From positions 1,550,001 through 1,614,000 of the forward strand of contig NZ_BAABBI010000001.1 of NCBI RefSeq assembly GCF_039537875.1: a stretch of 64,000 bases of DNA, in the 5' to 3' direction. Below are positions 36,665 to 46,217 of the stretch, piece by piece. This stretch comes from Corallibacter vietnamensis (GTDB lineage: Bacteria; Bacteroidota; Bacteroidia; Flavobacteriales; Flavobacteriaceae). The notes beneath the pieces were generated by a model that ran no database searches, was not told where the DNA came from, and was given only the letters and a program-made list of their open reading frames with translations. A program made the position numbers and the translations under genes. Every line of letters begins with the position of its first letter. Positions within the stretch are counted from its first letter, which is position 1.

Positions 36665-36690
36665 TGTAACCAATTGAATAAAAAAGCATC
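36665..36690 (+). promoter_or_regulatory. ECF-sigma-type promoter before the flavin reductase/PLP decarboxylase pair
   Basis: TGTAACC (36665-36671), 14 bp, GCATC (36686-36690), ending 27 bp before the gene start. Identical in both boxes and spacing to the sites before the sigma gene, the DUF4142 operon and doxX. Confidence 0.75.
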
Positions 36691-36717
36691 CAAATTATAA
36701 GGATATTAAAATAATAA

Positions 36718-37410
36718 ATGATGGAGTTTGTTTTTCCACATAAGGCAAAAGTTTTAAGCTTAACAGCTATAAATCACAACGTTTTATCTTTAAAAGTGAC
36801 AAAGCCCTGGAGATTTGAATTTAGTGTGGGACAAGCAGTGGATTTAAGTATTGATAAACCAGGTTATGAATTGGCAGTGGCTCCTTTTACAATAGCCAAT
36901 GTGCCGACAGATAATTATTTGGAATTTGTTATAAAAATTTATCCAACTGAAAATGGCCTAACGAAGGGGGTTTCAGAGTTATTGAAGAATGATACAATTC
37001 AATTATCCAAAGCTTGGGATTCCTATAAGTATGATGGAAGTGGTACTTTTATTGCTGCTGGAACTGGTATAACCCCTTTTTTGCCAATTTTTAAGGATTT
37101 GCAAGAGAAAGGTATTGATGTCAAACATGATCATAATCTAATTTATGCCAATAAAACTAAAGATGACGTTATATTTTATAAAAAACTGAAACAATTATTC
37201 AGTTCTAACTTGTCACTTATTTTAAGTAGATCTAAATATGGTGGTCATTATTTTGGGAAAATAGATAAAGACTTCTTGTTGAAACTAGTTAAAAGCACTG
37301 AACAAAAATTTTATATCTGTGGTCCAAGAAAATTTGAAGAAGATGTAAGAACACATTTAATAACAATTGGTGTCAATCAAGATTACATTCAAACAGGATA
37401 TAAGTTCTAA
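36718..37410 (+). CDS. FAD/NAD(P)H-binding oxidoreductase (flavodoxin/ferredoxin reductase type)
   Basis: A 230-residue reductase of the FNR superfamily without an iron-sulfur domain. FAD-domain part ~1-105 (QAVDLSIDKPGYELAVAPFT), NAD(P) part ~108-230 (IAAGTGITPFLPI, YANKTKDD, FYICGPRKFEED). It is a clear paralogue of the protein at 46867-47532: both share AWDS.KY.G.G.FIAAG.GITPF.PI and the CGP end. Followed after 16 bp by a PLP decarboxylase. First gene after the integrase, with the ECF-type promoter just upstream. Confidence 0.9.
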   Translation: MMEFVFPHKAKVLSLTAINHNVLSLKVTKPWRFEFSVGQAVDLSIDKPGYELAVAPFTIANVPTDNYLEFVIKIYPTENGLTKGVSELLKNDTIQLSKAWDSYKYDGSGTFIAAGTGITPFLPIFKDLQEKGIDVKHDHNLIYANKTKDDVIFYKKLKQLFSSNLSLILSRSKYGGHYFGKIDKDFLLKLVKSTEQKFYICGPRKFEEDVRTHLITIGVNQDYIQTGYKF

Positions 37411-37426
37411 ATGTTATAAATAACTT

Positions 37427-38869
37427 ATGAAAGAAGATAAATCAAAAATGCCTACTAATATTTTTGAGTTGGAAGAATCAGCTATTGAAAGAAAATCATT
37501 GTATGAAAAGATAATTAATTTTTCAGAGGAATTTATTCATACTATAGAAGAACAGAAAGCTTACCATTTTGATACAAATGAAATAACAGAATATGATTCA
37601 TTTTTTGATATTGATAAAAAGAAAAATTCGATAGAAGATATACTAGTGTTTTTTAAGGAACGAGTGCTAAATACAGGACTCAATGCGGCTTCTGGCGGCC
37701 ATTTAGGATATATTCCAGGTGGTGGAATCTATACATCAGCACTAGGTGACTATCTCGCAGCTATTACTAATAGGTATGCAGGAGTGTTTTATGCATCGCC
37801 AGGTGCTGTAAGAATGGAAGATGCATTGATAAATTGGACTGGAAAATTAATAGGCTATGACAAAGACTTTGGTGGAAACCTAACATCTGGAGGAAGTATG
37901 GCAAACCTAATTGCACTTCATACAGCTAAACATAGTAAAGGTATTGCAATATCAAATGTTTCAAAAAGTGTTATTTATTTTACATCCCAAACGCACCATA
38001 GTGTATATAAAGCTTTGAAGATTACAGGGCTAGAAAAATGTGTTTTACGGGAAATTCCTGTTGATTCACGCTTTAAAATGTCTGTACAAGATTTAGAAAC
38101 TCAAATCAAGCATGATAAACATATAGGTTTAGTTCCTTTCTTAATTATAGCGAATGCAGGATCAACTGACGTTGGATCTGTGGACCCTTTAATAAAATTA
38201 AGTAACATATCTAAAGCACATCATATTTGGTTGCATATAGATGCGGCATACGGTGGCTTTTTTAAATTGACAGCTTTGGGGAAGGATAAACTTAAAGGAA
38301 TGGAGCTTGCAGATTCTATTATACTTGACCCTCACAAAGGTTTATTTATGCCATATGGTTTGGGAATTGTTTTAGTGAAAAATATAAAGTATCTCGCAGA
38401 AGCTCATAGTTATAATGCTAATTCTAATTACATGAGAGATGCAAAAAATGATAATCAATATTCGCCAGCTGACCTATCTCCAGAATTGAGTAAACACTTT
38501 AGAGGGCTTCGAATGTGGTTGCCTTTAAAATTATATGGAGACACTGTTTTTTCAGAATATCTAAATGAAAAATTACAATTAGCCTATTACTTATACCAAG
38601 AACTTTCAATAATTGGTTATAAAGTTCTATGTGAACCAGATTTAAGCGTTGTAGCTTTTAGATTGGAATTAAAAGGCTATGAAAGTGATGTGCTTAATAA
38701 AATAATATTGGATTATATTCAACAAGATGGTAGAATATTTATTTCTTCAACCATTTTGGATAACAAATTAACTTTACGTGCAGCAATATTGTCTTTTCGA
38801 ACTCATAAACAAGAATTAGACTTGTTACTGTGCTTGCTTAAAAAAATAAAAACGCATCTAGATGTTTAG
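37427..38869 (+). CDS. PLP-dependent group II amino acid decarboxylase family protein
   Basis: A 480-residue PLP enzyme of the aromatic-amino-acid/glutamate decarboxylase class. Visible: SGGHLGYIPGGGIYTSALGD, the phosphate-binding TSGGSMANLIAL, FTSQTHHSVYKAL (His stacking on the cofactor), HIDAAYGGFF (Asp to pyridine N), and the Schiff-base Lys in SIILDPHKGLFMPYGLG. Length is the family norm. Substrate cannot be read from sequence. Co-transcribed with the flavin reductase (16-bp gap). Confidence 0.9.
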   Translation: MKEDKSKMPTNIFELEESAIERKSLYEKIINFSEEFIHTIEEQKAYHFDTNEITEYDSFFDIDKKKNSIEDILVFFKERVLNTGLNAASGGHLGYIPGGGIYTSALGDYLAAITNRYAGVFYASPGAVRMEDALINWTGKLIGYDKDFGGNLTSGGSMANLIALHTAKHSKGIAISNVSKSVIYFTSQTHHSVYKALKITGLEKCVLREIPVDSRFKMSVQDLETQIKHDKHIGLVPFLIIANAGSTDVGSVDPLIKLSNISKAHHIWLHIDAAYGGFFKLTALGKDKLKGMELADSIILDPHKGLFMPYGLGIVLVKNIKYLAEAHSYNANSNYMRDAKNDNQYSPADLSPELSKHFRGLRMWLPLKLYGDTVFSEYLNEKLQLAYYLYQELSIIGYKVLCEPDLSVVAFRLELKGYESDVLNKIILDYIQQDGRIFISSTILDNKLTLRAAILSFRTHKQELDLLLCLLKKIKTHLDV

Positions 38870-38949
38870 TTGATATTTAGGTATCCTCTTTTTTTAGTTT
38901 ATTAAAAAATCAATTTAAAAACCAGAATTATAAATACAATTCTATGTTT

Positions 38950-41900
38950 TTATAATCTTATCCCAATCTTCTTACCTCTAAAATAAGCAACTACAGATAC
39001 TATTAACATCGCTACAACTGTAACATATATCCAAATAGGAATTGGTATAGGTTCGCCTGCAGCATATGAATGAAGCCCTGTGAGGTAATAATTAACCCCA
39101 AAATAAGTAAATATAATAGACCATATAGCCCATAAACTAGCGATATTGAATACTAATTTGCTTTTAAGTTTAGGCACCAATCTTAAGTGCAAAACAACGG
39201 CATATAATATAACTGATATGAATGCCCAAGTCTCTTTAGGGTCCCAACTCCAATATCGTCCCCAGCTCTCATTTGCCCACATACCTCCAAGAAAAGTGCC
39301 AATTGTTAATGCAAACACACCTATGGTCAAGGACATTTCATTGACTATGGTCAATTCCTTAATAGAATGTGATGTTTTTTTTGAGGGTTTTATGCTAAAT
39401 AGGATTAACGAAATGACACTTAATACAGCCGACAATCCAAAGAACCCATAACTGGAGGTTATGATACCCACATGCACCATGAGCCAATAGGACTTTAAAA
39501 CCGGTTCCAAAGGCGTAATTTGAGGATCTAACATGGATCCACCATGAGCAAATCCCATCATTATCATCGCTACCAAAGCTCCAGCGGCAGGTATAAAAGC
39601 ATTTCGATTTTTGTAAAGAAGTAACCCTGACAATACTCCAATTCCTGAAATAAAGATGATGGCTTCATAACCATTGCTCCAAGGCGCATGACCTGAAAGA
39701 TACCAACGAACGGCTAAAGCTAATGCTTGAATAGTCAATGCTAATACCATTAAACCTAGCAATATTTTAGTAGAGAAATGAATTAAACGATGATATTTTG
39801 GAATTGAAGAAAGCACTCCTAAAAAGCCAATTATAATCAAAGCCATGCCTAAAAAACTATAAACTATCATGAGCCAAAAGAAAGCGTTTAGGTGGTTATA
39901 TAATATTTCCAGCTTGATTTTTAAATCTGATGGTATTATATCTTTACCCCAAGTCTTTTGAAGCTCGCTAATCTCTTTAATACTTTTATCGGCATTAATC
40001 CAATTATTAGTTTTCAATCCTTCTTTTACTCCATTAAAATAAGGGGTTAAAAATCTATAAGCTGTTTCATCTATCTCTACAGGACTTTCTTCGGTACTAT
40101 AAATCCAGCTAACCCATGTTTGTGATGGGTCATTCTTTACAGGTATCATGTTAGTGTAATACCCAAAAGCAATATTGCTAAAAATATTAAACCGTTCAGT
40201 TACCTCTATAACAGCCTTGTCATAATTTGATTGTTCCGCTTTTCGTTTACTAAAGGAATTTTTATTCTGAATTTCAAGTTTAAAAATTCCGGAATTCAAG
40301 TCTACTAAATTTGTATATGATGTGTAACCATCTGCATTAGCGCCAGTTTCTTTCATAAGTTGGTCGCCTCCCTTTTTACTAACTTTAATTAAAGGTTCGT
40401 TAGCCCAATATCCAGGGTCAATTTGCATAGAGATAAACCATTGTATAGGTGTTATATTAATATCTCCTTTTTTATAGACGTCCTTTTTATGAATTTTTCG
40501 AAGAAGTTCCAAAGTGTATGTATCCATGGGTTTAACCCGTCCTTGAAAATCCTGAACCAAGAGTTGTCCAAACTTTTTGGCATGATCCAGATTAATGATT
40601 CTTTTGGAACCAAGCTCATTTGGTTTTGCAAACTGTGTATTAGGACCAATTTTTTGATGTTGTAATGCCAGCGAGTCTTCAGGTTGAAATATATCGTTTT
40701 GAGCATGACCAGTAGCTCCAAGCCCAAAAAACAACATGAACAATAAAATGTAACTTTTGGTGCGCATTTTTTTTAATGAATGATTCAATTTCCAAAAATG
40801 TGTTTTCTTCCAAAACAGTGTAAAAAACATTCCTGTAAATAATAGAAAATACCCAAAATATGTCACATTTGTACCCCATCTATCTGCATTTACCGAGAGA
40901 ATAGTTCCACTTTCATCAGGGAAATAACTCGCCTGAAAAAAACGATACCCTTTATAATCAACTACATTGTTCATATAAATATGGTGTTGGTTTTCTTTAT
41001 CAGAATCAATAATGGTTATTTTACTTTCATAAGATGATGGATTATTGGATCCTGGATACCTATCAAGTATAAAATCATCACAGCGTATGCTAAAATCCGT
41101 GTATAGTATTTTAGATCCAAAACCAATGGAAACATTTAAGCCATTGATTTGTGTAGTTTCACTATAACCTGTTACCCCTTTTCCTCCTTTGATAAATAGT
41201 GTGTCTTTTGTATTTCCCGACTCCAGTTCTATCTGGACAACATCTAATAAATTCTTGTCCATAGGTTCAGTTTTGTCACCTTTGTAATACACTCTTTTAC
41301 CTTTAAAAATACTATTTGGGATGATGAAATTAACACCATTAACGCTATAAAGTGCTCTGTGGTTTAGCATAGTAGATTCGTTGGCTTTTATAGTTCCGGA
41401 TTGTCTAGCTAATAATAAAGAATCAGTAACAACACCTTTTTGTTGTCCAAGCATCGACATATATTGTCCTTCAACAGGTAAATCAATATAGAGATTATTA
41501 TTTCTTTCAGTGAGTTGAATCGATCCTTTTATAGGATTGTTAAAACTAAAAATCATCCCATTAATGGATTTAGTGCCACCATCTGAAATATAATTATTTA
41601 CTCTACCTGTCTGTCCAACAGATACTATGTTGAGCATTTTTTTTCCTAACTCTGTTGCTTCAACAGAGTCTTTGGCTGATGGTATATAATCCAAACTTTT
41701 TAAAGTAATCACCTTATCCTTAAATAGGAAGTTTTGTTTGTAGGTTCTCTTTAAAGGCCATTTGGTGTCCTTTGAATTAAAGTAAGACATCGTATAAGGG
41801 TGCTTGTTATAATTCAAAGTTTTGTCACCATCAGTAACAGATAGGTTAAAATAAGTTAAATCACTTATTATTTCATTAGTGGTCTGACCTTCTTTTATTG

Positions 41901-42228
41901 GCATTTGCCCTTCAAAGCTAGAATACCTTGTGATTGCACCACCAATAAACATAAAAATGAAAGCCAAATGGAAAATAAGAATTGGCCATTTTTCTCTTCT
42001 TGTTAATCGGTAAGTTTTAATATTTGTTGTAAAAATTAATATCAACCAAAGCATCAAGACTTCAAACCAAATGGAGTTGTAAATTAATTCCTTCGCTGTA
42101 GAGGTGTCAAAACTGCTTTCTATAAAAGTAGCAGCCATCATCGAAATACCATAGACAAGTAAAAGAATAGTCATGGTTCGTGTTGAAAATAAGATTTTTT
42201 TAAAACGCCTCATATTCTTTTTATACAT
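38950..42228 (-). CDS. ccsBA: fused cytochrome c biogenesis protein CcsBA (ResBC)
   Basis: A 1092-residue membrane protein for System II cytochrome c maturation, which moves haem out and attaches it to CxxCH apoproteins. Residues ~1-470 form the ResB/CcsB part (membrane helices at ~15-35, 48-65, 83-103 and ~455-475, with a large outer domain between). The C-terminal part (~780-1085) is CcsA with the WWD haem motif WANESWGRYWSWDPKETWAF and the flanking conserved His in MGFAHGGS and MVHVG. Fits the three c-type cytochromes in the cargo. Convergent with the decarboxylase gene; no ECF-type site seen before it. Confidence 0.93.
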   Translation of the reverse strand: MYKKNMRRFKKILFSTRTMTILLLVYGISMMAATFIESSFDTSTAKELIYNSIWFEVLMLWLILIFTTNIKTYRLTRREKWPILIFHLAFIFMFIGGAITRYSSFEGQMPIKEGQTTNEIISDLTYFNLSVTDGDKTLNYNKHPYTMSYFNSKDTKWPLKRTYKQNFLFKDKVITLKSLDYIPSAKDSVEATELGKKMLNIVSVGQTGRVNNYISDGGTKSINGMIFSFNNPIKGSIQLTERNNNLYIDLPVEGQYMSMLGQQKGVVTDSLLLARQSGTIKANESTMLNHRALYSVNGVNFIIPNSIFKGKRVYYKGDKTEPMDKNLLDVVQIELESGNTKDTLFIKGGKGVTGYSETTQINGLNVSIGFGSKILYTDFSIRCDDFILDRYPGSNNPSSYESKITIIDSDKENQHHIYMNNVVDYKGYRFFQASYFPDESGTILSVNADRWGTNVTYFGYFLLFTGMFFTLFWKKTHFWKLNHSLKKMRTKSYILLFMLFFGLGATGHAQNDIFQPEDSLALQHQKIGPNTQFAKPNELGSKRIINLDHAKKFGQLLVQDFQGRVKPMDTYTLELLRKIHKKDVYKKGDINITPIQWFISMQIDPGYWANEPLIKVSKKGGDQLMKETGANADGYTSYTNLVDLNSGIFKLEIQNKNSFSKRKAEQSNYDKAVIEVTERFNIFSNIAFGYYTNMIPVKNDPSQTWVSWIYSTEESPVEIDETAYRFLTPYFNGVKEGLKTNNWINADKSIKEISELQKTWGKDIIPSDLKIKLEILYNHLNAFFWLMIVYSFLGMALIIIGFLGVLSSIPKYHRLIHFSTKILLGLMVLALTIQALALAVRWYLSGHAPWSNGYEAIIFISGIGVLSGLLLYKNRNAFIPAAGALVAMIMMGFAHGGSMLDPQITPLEPVLKSYWLMVHVGIITSSYGFFGLSAVLSVISLILFSIKPSKKTSHSIKELTIVNEMSLTIGVFALTIGTFLGGMWANESWGRYWSWDPKETWAFISVILYAVVLHLRLVPKLKSKLVFNIASLWAIWSIIFTYFGVNYYLTGLHSYAAGEPIPIPIWIYVTVVAMLIVSVVAYFRGKKIGIRL

Positions 42229-42387
42229 TCCTGAAAAGATTATTAACTGGTATTAACCTAGTTGTTATAATTGTAATTAGATACGAGTTTACTAAATAAA
42301 AGCATCCCTTTAAGGATGAATTCTATTAAGAACGATACTTCCTCAAAAGGGACGTTAAAATTTGAATAAAATCCCATTTATAGATGT

Positions 42388-43380
42388 TTATTCATCTTTA
42401 CTTTTTTTGTTTACATCATGAAATAGAATTCCGCCTTTTAAATCAACCGAAACTATTTGTGATTGATCAAACGAAAGGTCGATAGCACTTATAGTTGCTC
42501 TATGTTTAATAATTTCTTCATTTAATTGTCCATTTTGCTTATTCCATTTTCTAATTGATCTATCGACACCTGCTGTGTATATGTATTTTTCTGTTAATAT
42601 ACCAGCTGTCAATGTTAACTGAAAAGGAATCCTTATTAGAGTGTCTTTTTCTTTCCAATAATATGGCCAGTCTTGGTGATGTCTTTTAAAAGAAACAGAA
42701 TCTTTGTTAGCTTTATAATACTGAAAATTTTTATCATGAAAAACGAGCATATTACCTGATTTGTCAATACTTTTTAATTTTCCATTGCGGATATTTTCTT
42801 TTTCAGTAGAATTTTCCCAAACATTCCAAAAAATAAATTTCTCTTTAGCATTTATTATTATATTTCCAGAATTATCAATACCTGCTATACTATAATGTGA
42901 TAGACTGTCAGGAAGTTTAAAAGAGGTATTATTATTTAAATCCCATATACAGTTTTTTTGATTTGCAGTACTGCCTGCTAATAACTCTCCATCTTTTGAT
43001 AAGAAAATGTTAGATATCCATGTCCCTTCAATATTTAATGAATCTATTACCATTTTTTTATTGGCGTCAATTACTAATATTCCTGAATTTAACGTTGAAG
43101 CATAAATACGATGTTTTTTTTGATCATAAACTAGACTGTATATTTCGTCGTTTATATTGATTAAAATATTTTCTTTATTGTGACCTTTGATTCTCTCTAC
43201 TATTCGCCCACTAAATGTTGAGGCTAATACAGTATCTCTACTTGATTTGAAGATGACATCTGTATATGATAATGAATTAATTGCATAATAGGACTTGCTG
43301 TGAATTTTTATATTTTGTTTACAACCACAAAAGATCATCGAAATTATAGTTATAAAAAAAATGTATATTTTATTTTTCAT
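42388..43380 (-). CDS. WD40-like beta-propeller lipoprotein
   Basis: A 330-residue lipoprotein (lipobox MIFCGCKQ, residue ~19) with degenerate WD40-type repeats (IYSLVYDQKKHRIYASTLNSGILVIDANKK, IYTAGVDRSIRKWNKQNGQ, ISAIDLSFDQSQIVSVDLKGGILFHDV). Probably a protein-protein scaffold at the envelope. Starts inside the end of the upstream gene (11-bp overlap), so translated together with it. Function unknown. Confidence 0.8.
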   Translation of the reverse strand: MKNKIYIFFITIISMIFCGCKQNIKIHSKSYYAINSLSYTDVIFKSSRDTVLASTFSGRIVERIKGHNKENILININDEIYSLVYDQKKHRIYASTLNSGILVIDANKKMVIDSLNIEGTWISNIFLSKDGELLAGSTANQKNCIWDLNNNTSFKLPDSLSHYSIAGIDNSGNIIINAKEKFIFWNVWENSTEKENIRNGKLKSIDKSGNMLVFHDKNFQYYKANKDSVSFKRHHQDWPYYWKEKDTLIRIPFQLTLTAGILTEKYIYTAGVDRSIRKWNKQNGQLNEEIIKHRATISAIDLSFDQSQIVSVDLKGGILFHDVNKKSKDE

Positions 43381-43855
43381 TCAGCTCCTTTTTTATACCA
43401 TTTTCGATTATTTCAAATCGAGTACCTTGATCTGATGCTCCTATTGATATTTTATTCCCATTTTTACCCCAAACTACTAGGGATGCAGATCCTTGAGGCT
43501 CTGCTATGAATAAAGCATTTTGAGAATTTTTAGAATCGAGTGTTAAAAATATATTACCATATTCATTGTCAGTTACATATCCACCTCTTTCTTGCCCTTC
43601 AGAATCGTAGAGCATAACACCCGTAACTTCAGACCCTCTCGAGAAACGATAGCCGTGCCCTTGAGGGTCAGGAAGGTTGGAGCCGATGATTACACGTTCA
43701 ACACCTAATGAATCTGTTACTACAAGACCTCGTACACTAATAATTTTATCTGTAAAATCAAGGTCTAAATCACGATTTATGTATAGATTAATAACTAAAA
43801 ATCCACTAATAATAAGGTTTAAAAATAAGAGTATTTTAAAAGCAGTGCTCTTCAT
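43370..43855 (-). CDS. membrane-anchored protein of unknown function
   Basis: A 161-residue protein with one N-terminal membrane helix (~6-24) and an outer beta-rich domain with repeated strands (VVTDSLGVERVIIGS, VTGVMLYDSEGQERGGYV, GNIFLTLDSKNSQNALFI, SASLVVWGKNGNKISIG). I use ATG at 43855 (MKSTAFKIL); an upstream in-frame start adds 16 unlikely residues. I do not recognise a named family. Coupled to the WD40 lipoprotein. Confidence 0.7.
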   Translation of the reverse strand: MKSTAFKILLFLNLIISGFLVINLYINRDLDLDFTDKIISVRGLVVTDSLGVERVIIGSNLPDPQGHGYRFSRGSEVTGVMLYDSEGQERGGYVTDNEYGNIFLTLDSKNSQNALFIAEPQGSASLVVWGKNGNKISIGASDQGTRFEIIENGIKKELNEK

Positions 43856-43938
43856 GTTAGTAATTTGCGTATTATCATCATAGTTAAAAAAACAATAAAC
43901 CAAATTTGAATACCGCTATTTATTGTTTAAATAATTTG

Positions 43939-45213
43939 CTAAATGGATTTAAGATATTCTGTAAGGTCAGCCTTTTCAGTATTACTCAAATTAAGACTGT
44001 TCTCATCATTATATCTTTCAACCACATCTGCTAATGTTGCGGCAGAACCATCATGGAAATATGGAGCGTGCTGCCATATCCCTTTTAAAGGCGTAACGCG
44101 CCATTGTTTAGTTGCCGATCTATTCACATAATCTTTGTCCACAGCAACTGAAGCACTTTGAGGATGTAATCTGCCATCAATAGTATTATCACTAAAGAGA
44201 GGACCAGAGTGGCAAGTTGCGCATTGTGCTTTTCCAGAGAACAATTCTTTACCTCTTGCAGCAGCTGCAACATCAAATGTACCAGATGGTGAAGCAGGTG
44301 GGTTTAGTGAAAACTGATACTCTTGTAAAGCTGGAAGTTTATCTGTGACTAAATCATCACCTTCTCTATAATCTCTTACTAAATTTAGACGTGTATCTTC
44401 AAAATACCCATGTCCACGCATTTGAGTTACAGCTACATATCTGTTCCAATATGCAACTGGTCCAGCAGGTTCGTGCTCAACATCACCATCTCCAGTAAAG
44501 ATGGCTTTTGGTAACCCATATAACCCATAAGCAGGAGGGATAACTACAGGATTGTCTATACCGTCAATGTTAAATCTTGGATCATAAAGCCCAGGTCCCC
44601 ACGAGGCATAAATATCTTTTGTGGCTTGGTCTAAAGCTGGAGATAATGAGATTATTAAACCTGGATTTAAATCCCTATTTGCCCAACCGTCCAAACGATT
44701 TCCAATACCTGGCGCAAAAGAATCATCAACTGTAGAATGACACAGAGCACAAGTGATTCCCACTCTGTCCAAACTTAAACTACCATCTTGATTTTGGCTA
44801 ACTTCTCCTTTTACACCTAAAACAGCATCTAATTGTAATAAAACTAAAGTAGTTTGTGGGTCATTTAAATCTACATCGCCATTTTGAATAGCAGTAACAA
44901 CTTCTTGCGGTAGCGCTGCTGCATCAACCTTTAAACCGACACTTAAAGCTGTAGCTGGACTAACAGCTGTTTCTATTACTTGGTTCATTTGTAACACATC
45001 AGTCCAAAAAGTTTCATTTCCAAATGTGTCATACCGAAAAATGTCTTGTCCTTCTGCAACTAATTGAGGATTTAAAGGCGGTAGATTTAGAGAACCTTCA
45101 CCTGGAGCTGGTTGTGGATTTGGACTAAAACCAGAATCATCGTTATCGCAACTCACGATTGAAATCATAAAAATGAAAATTCCAAGGAGTTTAATTATTT
45201 TTTTTGTTTTCAT
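43939..45213 (-). CDS. dihaem cytochrome c lipoprotein (cytochrome c peroxidase/MauG-like)
   Basis: A 424-residue lipoprotein (lipobox SIVSCDN) with two haem sites, CALCHS (~155) and CATCHS (~335), and the C-terminal family piece HAPYFHDGSAATLADVVERYN. Related to bacterial dihaem peroxidases and MauG-like oxidases, though the long insert before the first CxxCH is unusual. It lies 19 bp after the cupredoxin gene, and the pair looks like a redox couple. Controlled by the ECF-type promoter before the DUF4142 gene. Confidence 0.88.
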   Translation of the reverse strand: MKTKKIIKLLGIFIFMISIVSCDNDDSGFSPNPQPAPGEGSLNLPPLNPQLVAEGQDIFRYDTFGNETFWTDVLQMNQVIETAVSPATALSVGLKVDAAALPQEVVTAIQNGDVDLNDPQTTLVLLQLDAVLGVKGEVSQNQDGSLSLDRVGITCALCHSTVDDSFAPGIGNRLDGWANRDLNPGLIISLSPALDQATKDIYASWGPGLYDPRFNIDGIDNPVVIPPAYGLYGLPKAIFTGDGDVEHEPAGPVAYWNRYVAVTQMRGHGYFEDTRLNLVRDYREGDDLVTDKLPALQEYQFSLNPPASPSGTFDVAAAARGKELFSGKAQCATCHSGPLFSDNTIDGRLHPQSASVAVDKDYVNRSATKQWRVTPLKGIWQHAPYFHDGSAATLADVVERYNDENSLNLSNTEKADLTEYLKSI

Positions 45214-45232
45214 ATGTCGTTTAATTTTAAGT

Positions 45233-45604
45233 TTATTTAATTATTGTGATTGTTCCTTTCATTACTTTATGCAGATTGCAGAAATACTTAATGTCCTCAT
45301 TTACTACTTTGGACCATTGCTCTCCTTGGTTGAAAGGTTTTGAAGTCCATTTTTGGGTTGTCTCTTCGGTGACATCATGAGGTACAAAGTCCTTATTTAT
45401 CCAAATTACAGTATCACCTTTTTTGACATTAAGCTGTGCTGGATGGTATTTCATTCGGAATATAGTTACTGTGTGTGTTGTAGCATTAGAATTACTATTA
45501 AGTAATTTATCTGGGTTTTTAAAACCAGCTATTAGAACAAAGGTGCAAACCAATACTGCTAATAGTAATAAATACTTTGAAACTGATGATTTATGAGATT
45601 GCAT
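45233..45604 (-). CDS. cupredoxin (plastocyanin-like blue copper protein)
   Basis: A 123-residue protein with an N-terminal membrane anchor or signal (~11-26) and a type 1 copper domain: VKKGDTVIWINKDFVPHDV (first His ligand) and YFCNLHKVMKG (Cys, His and Met ligands). Carries single electrons in the periplasm. Lies between the DUF4142 and dihaem cytochrome genes with gaps of 7 and 19 bp, so one operon. Confidence 0.92.
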   Translation of the reverse strand: MQSHKSSVSKYLLLLAVLVCTFVLIAGFKNPDKLLNSNSNATTHTVTIFRMKYHPAQLNVKKGDTVIWINKDFVPHDVTEETTQKWTSKPFNQGEQWSKVVNEDIKYFCNLHKVMKGTITIIK

Positions 45605-45611
45605 TTCAATT

Positions 45612-46145
45612 TTAAATTTTAGCTTGAGTCATTTTAGCATGTTCTAGATGGGCCTCAAGTGCTGGTACTACAGCTTCTAATAAACCTTTCAATTCTGTAT
45701 TATTGGCTTCAGGAATTAGTAAGCCGTTTACAGCATCAATTACAGCTTTGTGATAAGCTACTTCATTATCAATATAAGCTTTGTTAAAATCTTTTCGACT
45801 TACCTTTTTTAAAGTCTTAAGTGTTTCTTTAGATTGTTTCAATAGAGATTGACTTACGGCATTATCTTTAGGATTCACACCTAACTTTTCAACCAAGGCA
45901 ACGGCCTGTTGAATAACCGCATTGTGATCTTCTATCATCCTGTTGGCAAAGTCGATAATATCCTTGTTTTTAGAGCGTTTAAGGGCAATTTTGGCATAAT
46001 CTATATCAATTTGGTTGGCAACCACCGCTACTGAAGCTATTTCAGTATCGATTAATTTTGGAGACTCTTGGCCAAAAGTGAGTTTAGATGTGCATAAAAG
46101 CATTAAACAAACGAGTATTAAAGCATTCTTTCTTTTTGTTTTCAT
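45612..46145 (-). CDS. DUF4142 exported helical-bundle protein
   Basis: A 177-residue protein with a signal peptide (~1-25, ending TFGQ) and the DUF4142 ferritin-like helical pattern: IALKRSKNKDIIDFANRMIEDHNAVIQQAVAL, then KKVSRKDFNKAYIDNEVAYHKAVIDAV and ALEAHLEHAKMTQ. Family function is not established; it is often found with stress genes. First gene of the DUF4142-cupredoxin-cytochrome operon, directly behind the ECF-type promoter. Confidence 0.88.
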   Translation of the reverse strand: MKTKRKNALILVCLMLLCTSKLTFGQESPKLIDTEIASVAVVANQIDIDYAKIALKRSKNKDIIDFANRMIEDHNAVIQQAVALVEKLGVNPKDNAVSQSLLKQSKETLKTLKKVSRKDFNKAYIDNEVAYHKAVIDAVNGLLIPEANNTELKGLLEAVVPALEAHLEHAKMTQAKI

Positions 46146-46177
46146 GAGTTCTAAATTTTAGTATTAGTTAACCTTTT

Positions 46178-46203
46178 GATGCAAAAAGAGGGGTAGGGTT
46201 ACA
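46178..46203 (-). promoter_or_regulatory. ECF-sigma-type promoter of the DUF4142-cupredoxin-cytochrome operon
   Basis: On the minus strand: TGTAACC (46203-46197), 14 bp, GCATC (46182-46178), ending 32 bp before the start at 46145. The following AAAAGG is also shared with the doxX site. Confidence 0.78.
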
Positions 46204-46217
46204 ATTTTTTTAAAAAA

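Noticed and set aside
38870..38949. Terminator between the decarboxylase and ccsBA
   Set aside because: Only a six-base AGAATT/AATTCT pairing with no strong stem, not enough for a terminator call.
42229..42387. An ECF-type promoter before ccsBA
   Set aside because: No GGTTACA box at the right distance. GCATC at 42302 is on the wrong strand and lacks a -35 partner.
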